Positions 32,883 to 43,667 of a stretch of 64,000 nucleotides of DNA are shown in pieces. The notes under the pieces are model-generated. The model ran no database searches. It had not been told where the DNA came from and was given only the letters and a program-made list of their open reading frames with translations. The position numbers were made by a program, and so were the translations under genes. Source of the stretch: Dichomitus squalens LYAD-421 SS1 (taxonomy: Eukaryota; Basidiomycota; Agaricomycetes; Polyporales; Polyporaceae); the NCBI RefSeq assembly GCF_000275845.1, contig NW_006766946.1, forward strand, positions 3,186-67,185, in the 5' to 3' direction. Position 1 is the stretch's first letter, and the number at the start of each line of letters is the position of its first letter.

Positions 32883-33893
32883 GATCGGAACCGCAAGGAC
32901 ATACCGCTAATCATCTGGAGACATTCCCTTTCGTCGAAGAATCAGTCCGTGTATGTTCACAAACGCAACATTTGCCTCACCTGTAATCTTGCATCTTTAT
33001 ATAATGGGGTCATATTGTACTGTTCCGGGAGCAATGCGAGGCTGCTGTGTTGTTTCCAGAACAAATTGCTTGTCCTACTATTGAGTTATAGTCGAAATGT
33101 TCATGGCACGATAGCGCGGCCATTACGTGTAAGCTTACAGGATCTGTAGCGTGACGCATCGCATCTCTTCGCACTCTGACTCCTGTCAATAAAATTGACG
33201 CACCTTCCGAGGCCACGTTGACATGCAGAACCTTGTGCTGCGTCAACACGACGACAAATCGGGGTCGGAAGCCTGACTCACCTGAGCGGTTTCTTTTCGG
33301 CGGTATGGATGTGTTGGAATTCGCGGGGAGCCAGAGAACGAGAACACAGTACATTGCGTTTGGCTGAGCTCTGCAAACGCATGAGGAAGAAGTACTCAGC
33401 AGCGTACAGCGGGAGTGGAAACTACTACGTGCTGACTAAGCACATCCATAACAGGACATGTACCCACGAGAGTAATGTCCAATCCGACCAAATCCCAACA
33501 GGATGGTGGACTGTTGTGAGACATTGACACCTCCGAAAACTAGGCGACTCAGTACTGGGTATCCATGTGTTCGAGACAAGTGCTGGTTGGGGTGCCCCGC
33601 GACGAAGCACGGATAGTTTGGCGTCTGTCAAATAACGGGTGGCCGTCCACCTGACGCCCAATCATCCCAGGAGGCGGCAAGCGAAGCGACAACCTGACCT
33701 TGCCCTTGATCCTCATCCAGTGCTCACTGGAGAGTGTGACTAGCGACTCCAACAGTCGGCGAGACTTTGAGTATTCCGGTGCGATACTATGTAACCTGCA
33801 CGCGAGTTTCCTACTGACGCCCATGATGCCGACTACGTTATACAGCGATCCCTCTATTGCGGCCGAGTCATACGCCATTCAGCCCTACTGAGC
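32883..33893. other. Intergenic, about 1 kb, with one dispersed repeat
   Basis: No gene. It holds the hairpin repeat copy at about 33350-33480, listed separately. Confidence 0.5.
33350..33480 (+). repeat. Dispersed hairpin-bearing repeat, copy 1
   Basis: TGCGTTTG at 33355-33362 pairs with CAAACGCA at 33374-33381 around an 11-base loop. About 130 bp here resemble 63480-63610: the hairpin arms are identical, and a later block with GGACATGTAC / GGACTTGTAC also aligns. Nature unknown. Confidence 0.5.
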
Positions 33894-35764
33894 ATGCAGG
33901 GTTTCAGGCTTCCTTCCACTATTTTGAATCTCTCCCAGCCCAGGAGGTTTCCATCTGTACGAGATGGCGGGCTGCAGGATAGAGTAGCCGACGAAACCAC
34001 CATTAGCTCTGCGGTCGACGAAGAAGTGAAGCTTCCCAAGCTCGCATCGTTGGTGATCGTCATCATTTCGAATGTCTTGCTCCAAGTATGCATTTCTCCC
34101 ATTCGTCACATCAGTGCAGAAATTGACCGCCTATAGATAACGTTTTTCATCATTGTTTCTTCGAGCAACGACTACGCGCGACATCTGGGCGGTTCATCGA
34201 CATTCTCCGGTTTAGTCATCGGAATCCCAACAGCCGTGTCTGGTGTCACGCTCCTTCCCCTGATGCGTCTCGATCAAGGTGAGTAGTGTGCAAGGAATGC
34301 AGCTCTCGATAAGAATAGACACGGGTCCACCCGTGCGCATCTCAACCTGACCCGTACCCGTACCAGCGCGGGTACATACCCGAGTAGGTCGGGTACGGGT
34401 AGATGGTCTAGTGGTTCGTATATTACCTATACTCTAAGAGTCCGTTGACCGCAGGGCAACGAAAATTCCCCTCTCCATACCCACATGGGTATACTCCCGG
34501 ACTCGAGGCGGGCTGACCCGACCCGTGTCCATCCCTATATCTGACAATGAACTTGTTGCAGGTGGCTACAAGCGGCCAATCCATGTCGCATGTGCATCCA
34601 TGGTTGTTGGCAATATCCTATACGGCCTCGCGTATCGCGCCAACTGGCTCTACCTCATCCTTTTGGGCCGCATGGTCTGCGGTTGCGGCTTCACATTCTG
34701 GATGTACAACAAGCGGTACTGCTCGGACCCTAGGATCGTTGGCCTCCGACGGAGGACAACGCTCGCTGGCTGGCTGGTCCTCGGTCAAGGAGTTGGCTTC
34801 AGCTCTGGCCCGTTCTTCGGGGGTCTCCTGTAGGTCGCTGTTTACGTTCGGACTACATTGTTCGCCCTATTGACGCCACTACAGCTTCAAAGTCGGCTTC
34901 AACAACTCTATCTTCAATGGGTACACCAGCCCGGCGTGGGTCATGGCGGCTTGCTGGGTCATATTCTGGATAGCCGTGGGCATATGGTTCGAGGACGTCC
35001 CTCGCGCGCCTCAGAAGCCCGTCGCCCTCCGCTCTATGCCCGCCCCGAGCGCACGTGAGACGGACAAAGACGACAAGCGGGAAGCCACCCCTTCTGTCCG
35101 CGTAGCGGAGTCAGAAGACGCCCCTGCTGTCTCCCGGGCTCGCGCTGCCCCAATTCACAAAATGACCCCCCAGCAGTGGGGCGTGTCCGCGACGATGTGC
35201 TGGTTCGCGATGACGACGTTCTTCATCCTTGGCGCCTGGGAGTCGAACATCCCCGTCTTCACCAGCTCCCGCGACCCCGCGAACCCATTCCACTTCAGTC
35301 CGTTCGCGGCCGGGAACCTGATCGCGCTCGGCGGCGCGTGCACAATCCCGTTCCTGCTCCTCAACCTCGGCTTCGCGCGCCGCGTGCAGGACCGGCACAC
35401 ACTCGCGCTCGGCACGTCGCTCGGTACAGCCGGGCTGCTGATCGCGATGGCGGTCCTGCGCACGCACACGGTCAGCTACGGCACGCTCTGGCTGTGCTGG
35501 TTCCTCGTCGCGCTCGGGTTCAACGTCGCGAGCACGGTGACGCTCTCGTTGCTGTCGAAGCAGCTGCCTGGGGAGTGGAACGGGCGCATCAGCTTGTTCA
35601 TCCAGTGGAGCAACTATACCGGGCGGGTGACGGGCGCCGTCTGGGGCGGTTCTGGCGTCAAGGTCGGGATGCTGACTTTTGTTGGCGTCCAGCTGGCGTA
35701 CGTTGGGATCGGGACGGTGATGTTCACGACGCTGTGGAGGCACTTGAAGGCGAAGACTGGATAG
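33894..35764 (+). CDS. Major facilitator superfamily transporter
   Basis: Integral membrane transporter of about 12 helices. Four exons (33894-34085, 34137-34278, 34562-34829, 34885-35764) sum to 1482 nt, 493 residues. The first helix is LASLVIVIISNVLLQITFF. The segment YLILLGRMVCGCGFTFWMYN, followed by GLRRRTTLAGWLVLGQGVGF, matches the loop and helix region between the halves of the N-terminal bundle. A long hydrophilic loop (ARETDKDDKREATPSVRVAE) separates the two six-helix halves. The C-terminal half reads GNLIALGGACTIPFLLLNLG, LWLCWFLVALGFNVAS and ends LWRHLKAKTG. It looks nearest to the MFSD8/CLN7-like and SPX-linked fungal MFS proteins, but the substrate is unknown. Intron 2 (34279-34561) is enlarged by a 212-bp TIR element. 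Confidence 0.88.
34318..34529. mobile_element. MITE-like insertion inside an intron of the MFS gene
   Basis: Bounded by GACACGGGT (34318-34326) and its exact inverse ACCCGTGTC (34521-34529). It is 212 bp, has no ORF, and contains repeated GGGTACGGGTA / TACCCGTACCC stretches that could fold back. It sits wholly within intron 2 (283 nt, against about 50-60 for the others), so the splice sites remain usable. No obvious target-site duplication. Confidence 0.6.
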
Positions 35765-36502
35765 ATAGATCGGGGCACTAGAAATGGCATCGAGCTCGAA
35801 AATCGTAGTCCTGCCGTACATTCCCGCGCGGAAAGTGGGTTTGTCTGCTTCACTACTCTTAGACGTCAATACACTACACATAGATCCCTTCATAGAACTG
35901 AAAACTCGGGTGTACGCGAGGCGAGCATAGTTGATAACCAAAGGGACAGAGCATAACAGGAGGGGGTGAAGCGGCTATATAGGTGCAGACTTCGGCTAGA
36001 AGCAGTCATCGCCTTCTACTGGACCTGCCAGTTTTCCGAGACGCAGTGCTGAACAGAGACGTCACAGCGGAGGTCGAAACGCTTGGGAGACGAATGCCCC
36101 GCCTACAACGTACGGATTCCTCGACCTGCGCGTACATGGCGTTCCCTGGCTGTTTGTTGAGCCACCCAACCATTCCGGTCGTCGCAGTCGCAGCCGCAGA
36201 TATCATCAAGGCGATGTACGCTCTGAAATGCGGTCTGGGTTCAGCTCAGCGCCCCGCCAACAAAACTTCGGGACCATCACGTTCATGATGCTTTCCGTGC
36301 TATATGTATGGCTGTATGTATAAACACTGTGGCCTCCATATGTGGGTCTCCCTTCGTCACTCACGAGTTTCGCAATATTCATTCATTTGTGCTGTCCTAT
36401 CATAATCATACAACAGCTATCGAAACCTGCAAATCGCACACACGCACAAGGCGAAGGTAGAGCCTCCTCGGACTCCGCATCCATCACACAGCGCCACACT
36501 TG
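35765..36502. other. Convergent 3' spacer, MFS gene and PEPP gene
   Basis: Both flanking genes end here, so it is 3' flanking sequence. A minus-strand frame at about 36006-36209 with hydrophobic MMISAAATATTGMVGWL was examined, but not enough supports a gene. Confidence 0.45.
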
Positions 36503-38526
36503 TTATATTTCTCCGGCGCAGACCTGCTCAAGCCAGTCGGGGTCGCTCCGTACAGTCGTCAGATTCTCATAGCCGTCCTTAGTGATGAGTACGACGTCCT
36601 CGATCCGGACCCCTCCGACGCTCTCGTACCGCTTGAGGACCTCTTGGTCGATGTGCTTCGAGTCGCGCACAGGTGCGATCAAGTGCGGCGAGAAGTAGCA
36701 GCCGGGTTCGACAGTCTATGCAGCAAGTCAGCCTCACTCCGTCTCCAGAAGACCTCCTCAGGCACGGCGGGCGAGAGCGAGAGGACTCACCACGACCATC
36801 CCCTCCTCTAGCGGCAGCCTCAGCCGCAGATACGTGTAGAACGACTCGTGGCCCAGCTGCAGGTGCTCGATGGTCGGGTTCACGTCGGGCTTGCTCGCGC
36901 TCGGGACATCGTGCACGTCGAGCCCGAGCGAGTGCCCGAGCCCGTGCGGGAAGAACGCGGCGCTGATCCCGCTCGCGAGTATCGCCTCCTCCGAGTTCCA
37001 CGAGCCGGACCCGGGAGATTCCGGCGACCTGAAGATCCCGAGCTTCTGGAAGCCACGGACGAGTGTGCGGTGGCTGAGCAGCTGCACTGCGTCCCAGTGC
37101 AGGCCGGGCTTGAGCGCCTCCATCGAGAGCTGTGGAGTGTCGGGGTGTGAGTCGGTGAGTCTGATAGACAGACTAAGGTGGACGCACCCGCTGCATCTCG
37201 AGAACGAGTTCGTAGATAGCACGCGCCTCAGGCGTGAACCTCCCTCCGTTGCCCACGGGCATGGTGCGCGTAACTGAACCAAGTCAGTTGAGACTGGGGG
37301 AATGCGGGGACTCGCTTACTGTCAGCAGCGTAGCAGCTCCATTCGCAACCGGCGTCGATGAGTAGCACCTGCGGGTTGAGCACGCGCTCGTGATCATGGG
37401 CGAGATCATTCGTGTTGTGGTGATCGTGCGGACCAACGGGACCCCACGAGAACTCGCGATCGTTGCAGCAGTAATGAAGCGTCGATGCGCGCGTCGAAGC
37501 CGCGACGATCGGCAAGTACGCCTGGTGCTCCGCGCTGGTGACATGTCAGCATGCTCTGGATTTGCAGACGTAGCAAGAAGACCTAACCCTTCTCTACGGC
37601 AGGATGCCACGAATAGCGCCTCGGCCTCATATTCCCGTTCAATGAGCCATTCGCCGGGGAGGAGAGGGCGCTCTGTGCCTGCACCCTTGCCACGCTTGAT
37701 TTGGCCACGGATACCCTGCCCGAGAACGCGCATGACGGTCTCATGCGCGCGTGAGCTAATCTGGTTCGCGCGGCGGATGAGCTCAATCTCTGCTGCGTCC
37801 TTCGTCAACCGCGCGCGATGAACCGCCGTAAGTAGGTAGTCCTCAGTAACGTTGACGTTTCCAGCTAGAAAAGCAGCGGTGTACTGAGCAGGGATCTTCG
37901 GAAACAGAGACGATGTGGGGAGGATGTGCACGATCGCCCCAGGGAAGGCCTTGATCTGTTCCTGGATGGCCTCAGGGAGCGCGGCGGGATGGTCGATACT
38001 GGTGACATCGTGCGTCGCGGTCGCCTCTGCAATGGAAGGGGGAGGGACAGACCACATGAGATCTGCGAGCTCTGCCTTGGGGATGAAGAGATGCGAAGGG
38101 GGTTTGTTTGCGAGAGATGTGCCGCTTTGAAAGGTAAGCAGCGCGTAGGACGATGGGACTTTGCATCCTGTCAAGTAGAAGAAGTTCGACTCCTACGAGT
38201 AAGCAACGATATTAGACTTGGTCGGTCGGTCAGATCTGGTCAGATTACTAGCCTGTCGGAAAGGCATTTCGCGATCGGTGTCGTTGCGGAAAGGGGTCAC
38301 TTCTCCCGCCAGAAGAACTATCTGAGGCTGCAATATGTGTGAGTTAACGCAACAAGGGTCGGTAGTCTGCATGATCTACCTTGTTTTGTTCCACGGCAGG
38401 TAGCAACTCGATAAGCTTGGTGAATGTTTTCAGCACATGCTGAGAGGCTTGCGGCTATGTCAGTCGACCATCCGGATCGTCTTAGCACGTAACCTGACGC
38501 ATACCGGGATATTTCTTGTGCGTCAT
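36503..38526 (-). CDS. PEPP: Xaa-Pro aminopeptidase / prolidase of the PEPP type (peptidase M24B)
   Basis: Dinuclear metal peptidase that cleaves next to proline. The gene starts MTHKKYP at 38526; the first exons are 38526-38505, 38447-38380, 38327-38253 and from 38192. The N-terminal domain reads VTPFRNDTDREMPFRQESNF and FYLTGCKVPSSYALL. The C-terminal pita-bread domain carries all five metal ligands: Asp in VLLIDAGCE, Asp in YAADITRTMP, His in FFPHGLGHSLGLDVHD, Glu in VEPGCYFS and Glu in GVRIEDVVLI. Length and motifs match fungal PEPP enzymes, mostly cytosolic. The third intron begins GC (CAG then GCTAGT) and ends AG, a rare but accepted splice type. The gene lies convergent with the MFS gene, next to the inner end of arm B. 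Confidence 0.9.
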
Positions 38527-38697
38527 GATATGTCGATTTATTAGCAATTCACCGACGCAAATCGCTTCGATCTAGGTGGTGGTTTGAGCGCAAAACCAGC
38601 TGTCCAACGTCTCAATCGAGTAACGGTCTCACCCACGGGCGTTAACGCGGCCCGGACATCGAAGCGTCCCGTGCCGCGGGGCGGCGTCGATTTCTAC

Positions 38698-39250
38698 ATA
38701 TGCGAAGGACTGGAAGCGCGTGGAGAAGCCCTGAGAAGCCCCACATCGCTTACGCTCCCTTTCGCGCGCACACTAGCCCCCCGCTCACGTCCCTCCGGCA
38801 CTGCGCTGATCACTGCCCGGAGCTAGTGCAGTTGAGCATGACGAAGCTTGCTATGCCCGATGTGCTCGACGTCCCCGTTGTGCCCCGTGAGGGGGCGCAC
38901 CCGTTGAGGTTCTGGATCTGAGGATGACTTTTGCTCGGACTCTGACGGGGGGAGGTTGGAGACGGCGATCGTTGCGGAGTATATTTACCTGGTTTTGAAT
39001 GACGGGGAGATCAATGTGGTAGGGCTGAAGCAACTGCCGGCGATGTTCACATGGGAGGCTGCCGAGAAGAAGGCTGAGGTTCTTGAGGTAGCACCACAGG
39101 TCCACCATCGTATGGATGCTAGAGGCGGACGGTTTTTGCTATGGGAACCACATCGAATTCACGGATGCATTGTTGCACAGCTCCGTGCTCTTCGCCTGTC
39201 ATCCTCTATAGGCTGTCCGCTCGGTCACTCAGGACCTTCGGGGGCACTAC
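38698..39250 (+). pseudogene. Truncated 3' fragment of the F-box/LRR-like gene
   Basis: Matches only the last third of the gene at 21064-22593: AYAPFRAHTSPPLTSLRH, VQLSMTKLAMPDVLDV, then after a frame change QLPAMFTWEAAEKKAEVLE and GCIVAQLRALRLSSS. A T missing from the AGGTT run (arm A has AGGTTT) closes the frame at LRFWI. The 5' two thirds are absent, since the duplication ends here. It cannot make the protein. Confidence 0.75.
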
Positions 39251-40212
39251 ATCAGGTGGCGCCCACTGGCAAAGCTGTACGTCACGCTCGTTCTCTCCAC
39301 GATAGCCACATGCATCCCGATTTGTTCCATGCTGCGATGACTGAGACCAAACAGGCAGGGATTTCTTGACATGCTATGACATGGCCTTGATAATGCCTCA
39401 AAGACAAGTAACCCGGAGCAGGCCATATGCGCGTGGGCAGCTCAGTAATGACTGAGGTAAATGAGTGAGTCAAGATCTCTTCAGCTCCTCTATCGACCAA
39501 CGTCGCATCTATGTGGCTGTTTACCCCTTGATGACATGGCCTATGTATTTCACGCGCGGTCACAGTGTTCTTCTCCCTGTCAACTCATCGTTACCGACAA
39601 CCTGTCTCTGTAACGGGGATCTGTCAAGAGCGCTGTTTCCGACAGCTACAGATAGAATCCGTGCACATCATCTGGAGACGGACTGTGCTTCATCTCACAG
39701 TCTTCCAAGATAAAATTGAGCCAGCATCTTGGGAGGTGGACGTGGCATTGCCAGTACTTTTCAAACGCGTACATCCAGGATTGAACCTCGACGTCCCGCT
39801 CAAATACATTGCTGTAAGGTGCGTTCGCATGATTGAGATCATCCTGCTTGCCCGCAGTTGACAGTGAACGTCGGTGTCGGTGATCCACACCACCACAGTT
39901 TCAAAACATCAACTGAGACGGGACATATCGCCGTCAGGTGAAGCATATTACCGCTTTCCTTAGTGACCAGCACCGTAACTTCGCTTTGGTGAGTCGGCCT
40001 TGCTTATCCAGATCCCAGTGACCTATAGATTGCTGAAGCTCAGCATGGGGTTATCAGTCCTCCGTAGCTCACGAGTCACATTGATGAAGGCCATACTTCC
40101 TCAGACGGTACATTCCCCTTTCCCCCGTGCAAGGCATGGTAGGGTTGCGACGTATCCATATTGTTCGAACACTCATATAGTCACAAAAGTATTTGTCAGA
40201 ATCGAATACAAG
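39251..40212. other. Non-coding part of arm B
   Basis: Near-identical to arm A up to about 39430, then diverged; it includes the former upstream region of the membrane-protein gene. No gene. Confidence 0.6.
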
Positions 40213-41496
40213 ATACCAAGTAATCGAAGACTTCGCCGCCATCTGAGCAAGGAGGTCAACTTCTGCGTTCGTTTAGTGATGCTCTTCGTCGGCCTCCCCA
40301 TCGTTGGTGCACAATTTCGAATGGACGCACCGAATCCACCTACGCAATGTGTGCCGTCGGAATTCACATGGAGTGGAGGAATAGCACCATATGTTCTTAC
40401 AATAGCTCCCGGGGATTCGCTTCCCTCAACATGGCAACAGTATTCCGGGCTCACCCGCGACTCCTTCATCTGGTCAACAAACGTCCCCGCAGGAACAAAC
40501 GTGAACCTTGCGCTCAAAGATTCGACTGGGGAAGTCCAGAATGAATCGTTCACAGTTCAATCAGGCTCAGACGACTCTTGCCTATCATCGGCCGGCGTTA
40601 CTACTCCAAATGCTCCGTCGACGACTACGTCGCGCAGTTCCACCCAGTTTTGGAACTCTGAAGCTACCCTTCCTGGCACATCACACAGCGGGGTGCAGAG
40701 TCGCTCACAATCTGATGTCAGCACAGTTCTTGTGGCGGGCCCAACCATCACCGTCATCTCGCACAGAGGATCAAAGGGCAATAGCTTACCGGCGGCAGCC
40801 CTTGGGGGGATCGGCGCCGGCGCTATCGCTTTTCGTAGTGCTGGTCGCTGTCCTTATCTTCTGGTTTCGTAGATCGCGGAAGGCCTCTGTGTGGGGAAGG
40901 AGTTCAAAGACATCAAGTGCGTCATGCCCAAAACATTCAGTGTTGCATGACCCACTGAACCTTCATAGCAGACTCAGAAGTATATCACCGCGATGAGGAC
41001 TCCACCGGACAGAGGCGTCCAATCTCACCATTAGACCAAGCGGTCCCGACCGGACGTCATACCTATGTAGCGAACCGTCCTGGTTCTTCAGCACCGGCTA
41101 TGCCTGCACAAGATATCGATTTTATCATCGAAGCGTCGCAGTATGGCGAGGATAGGAGGCCCTCTGTTATGGTAGGACATATTGGGTGGGTCGGGAAGAC
41201 TAGTATTGAAGTGTTCCTCGGAATGCTAGGTCGAACTATCCTCAAGTGGCCGTGGCCTCGATATCAGCAGAGGCGAGGGCCCGCTTCACACGGATCCTGT
41301 CAACCTTCCCCCCAAGTACGCAGAGCTACGTGCAGAAGCTGAAGATCGCCGACGCAACGAGGCCCAACGTGATCGCATGGAGCCACCGCGGTCGGAACGG
41401 GAAAGCGATAGGGGGACAACATTGCCACAGTACGACACAGAGGATGTGATGAGCGATTCGACACCATCTACCGCCCCACCCGCCTATTCTATGTGA
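40213..41496 (+). pseudogene. Membrane protein copy B, decaying paralog
   Basis: Same gene as the 445-residue copy at 18630-20126, in opposite orientation. Exons end or start at 40916, 40969-41171 and 41278-41496, the last being 219 nt in both copies. The ectodomain (QCVPSEFTWSGGIAPYVL) and the tail ending PPAYSM are recognisable. Three defects are visible. The ATG used by copy A is ATA at 40213, and the Met codons just upstream are also lost. One extra T in the transmembrane segment (GCTTTTCG against a TTTG-type codon run in copy A) shifts the frame after GGIGAGAIAF. A block in the tail is deleted after VPTG. An upstream or internal Met could still start a truncated product. The extra T sits in a homopolymer, so a sequencing error is possible for that defect alone. 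Confidence 0.7.
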
Positions 41497-41831
41497 TAGT
41501 ATGGAGTACTGCACCTGCATCGAAGTCGTTGGCAGAGTAGCCCAAAGACCTCGGTGATGACAGTGACTTGAAAGGTAGTGATGATTCAGGATACCCAAAG
41601 AGATGTAGTCATAGGCTTCAGATTTGGCACGGAACATGAATCCCATTGCCGCAAGAGTAGAAAGGCAGAGATAATAGACGTCCATACCCTTCTATTGGAT
41701 TGAAATGAGGTCAAGTTGCATCTCCGCCGCCGCGACGCACCGCCCAACTGCTGGGCATTTTGGGCCGGTTGATTGCCTGCGAAAGGGCAATCTAAACAGG
41801 TGATACGGCCCGACTGCTACGGTTCTACAAA

Positions 41832-42677
41832 CATCGCGCGCATGGATTCCAGGTGGAACGCGCGCGGGTGCAAAGTCGTGGAACACCACATGGATTCCAC
41901 CGGTTGGGGAGAAATGTGGATGCCACCCATCGCTTCGATGGATCCCCGGGTGCCGGCTTGTGGAGGATAAAACCCCGATAAGGCTGAAACAGGCGCGATA
42001 TCGCCTTCCATAAGTCATTCACTACCACTACGCCAATGCACCCTGGAATACTGACAAATGCACACAACTACAAGGGTTTGCTTTCAAGGGGACTTAGAAC
42101 TTCGCACACTGAATCATCTACCGACCTCTGCAGACCAGTACTCAGCTGTAAGGAAGCCCTACCTCTACAAGCTCCTTGGGCCTCCTATCACAGCGGATAT
42201 AGTTCAAAAGTATCGCTTTTCATGCAGATGCTCCGTATATAGCAGTAGCATGGGTAGCAGACCTGACCTGCAATAATACTCCGAGTCTCAGTACTTCAGC
42301 GAATTAGACAGAATGAACAATAAGTGAACAGCAGATGATAGAGCAATATGGTTCACGACATAGGTAAGAAGCCCTCTGGCGTGATAGAGGAAGAGTCAAT
42401 CTGACGGGAGGCAATATCGTGCACAACAACATACAGGGCCACGATTCTACGCCAACTTGAGCGGTCCAGAGCCGAGCGCCAGCCAGCGACCGCGCAGGAG
42501 GATTCCACCAGCGCTTGGTCCTCCACCGGCCAATCTGATGGATTCCGGTCGCGCTGGCGTTGGATTCCGCATGATTCCTCAGCGGATGGATTTCAGTCCC
42601 TTACCACATGGATTCCAGCTGTCTCCCCACCGACATCCATCGGCGCGGCTCTCCACCTGGAATTCATGCGCGCGATG
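41832..42677. mobile_element. 846-bp TIR element inserted in arm B
   Basis: The ends are CATCGCGCGCATGGATTCCA plus GGTGGA (41832-41857) and its inverse at 42652-42677; 25 of 26 bases match. Further TGGATTCC-type repeats lie in both subterminal regions. No transposase-like frame was seen, so it is probably non-autonomous. In arm A the corresponding place (about 18280) runs straight through GATGCAGAACCG, an empty site. That shows the insertion came after, or separately from, the duplication. The target-site duplication is unclear. Confidence 0.7.
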
Positions 42678-42963
42678 GTTGGGGGTGTACACGACGTACA
42701 AGGAGTCCTTCTCTGCTTTTCTTCCTTTGTGCTGACCACGCACGTCTGCTTGTATGCGCATTGCTGAACGAAGCTTCTAATCTCGACAGACAGAAACTCA
42801 ACAGTCCTTCTGATCAAGGTGTCTCCCGCGGCTGTTCTGGCTACTTCAAGTCATCGGCTCACCACCGACAGTAGTTGCGGGCATTGCTTAAAGACTCAAA
42901 CAACATTGAGCGTATTGTCGTTGGGAGTGATTGAATGCGTTCTTACCTTTGTCTACTAAGAGC

Positions 42964-43667
42964 ATGTGTCCGCAACAGTTGGCTCTGATGTGCGATGCGA
43001 TGGTCGCGGACGAGGGGTGGACTACTGTGGTACAGGAGCACGGGGACGCCTGTGCTTCTCCTATTGAGCCGGCCTTCCTCGGCGAGGGGAGCCGCAGCGC
43101 GTTCGAGAGTGGGAGTCAGAGTGCCGAGACACCTCTCGTTGGCCGGACGGCTACCCTCGGTGACCACTCCGAGGCGCAGAAGGTAAGGACGACGCGGACG
43201 ACGGACAAGGTGAAGGCAAAGAGGGACACGACTTGCGAACGAAGAGCCACGAGGAGCATGGGTCAAGCCGAGAAGGACCTGGCGGACGAGCAGGAAGTCG
43301 AGCTCATGCTCTCTCTCGAGGCCGCGGTCGACGACGAAGACGGGAACAAGATTCGAACCCTTTTAGCGCACGCGGAGAAGACCGACGAGAAGATGGAGGT
43401 TGACTACGGGAAGAGCGCGGATGGGTTCCATGGACGGGTACGTTGACTGTTTCACTGCGTTCCTGGCAGCATGTTGCTCATTCTCGTCGCAAGCTCTCGG
43501 ACCTAGCGTTCTGCCTCCACGATCATACAGCCCTCAAATCGGAGTACTTCGCATATGTGGACGAACAACAAACGATGTTCGCAAGGATGCGCGAGATGCA
43601 AAGCGAGGTGGTGAACCTCGCAGCAAAGGCCAAGCGTTTGCAGCCTCCCGGCATAATTTTGGTCTAA
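42964..43667 (+). CDS. Hypothetical protein, two exons
   Basis: The first exon starts MCPQQLALMCDAMVADEGW (an earlier Met exists at 42931) and reads through a Ser/Thr- and charge-rich region to KSADGFHGR. A GTACGT donor at about 43439 joins, in phase, to HVAHSRRKLSDLAFCLHDH and ends PPGIILV. The middle (GQAEKDLADEQEVELMLSLE; LLAHAEKTDEKMEVDYGKS) and the end (YVDEQQTMFARMREMQSEVVN) look helical, perhaps coiled coil. About 215-225 residues. No family recognised; probably lineage-specific. It lies just outside arm B. Confidence 0.55.

Larger units (their letters stand above)
38698..42848 (-). repeat. Arm B of the large inverted duplication
   Basis: The reverse complement matches 18113-21602. 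Arm B is longer because it contains an 846-bp TIR insertion at 41832-42677. From the inner end it carries the 3' fragment of the F-box-like gene, spacer, and the second membrane-protein gene in opposite orientation to copy A. About 17 kb of unique DNA separates the arms. Confidence 0.88.

Noticed and set aside
34318..34529. GGGTACGGGTA stretches as an interstitial telomere
   Set aside because: The unit is not TTAGGG, is inverted within the element, and is enclosed by terminal inverted repeats.
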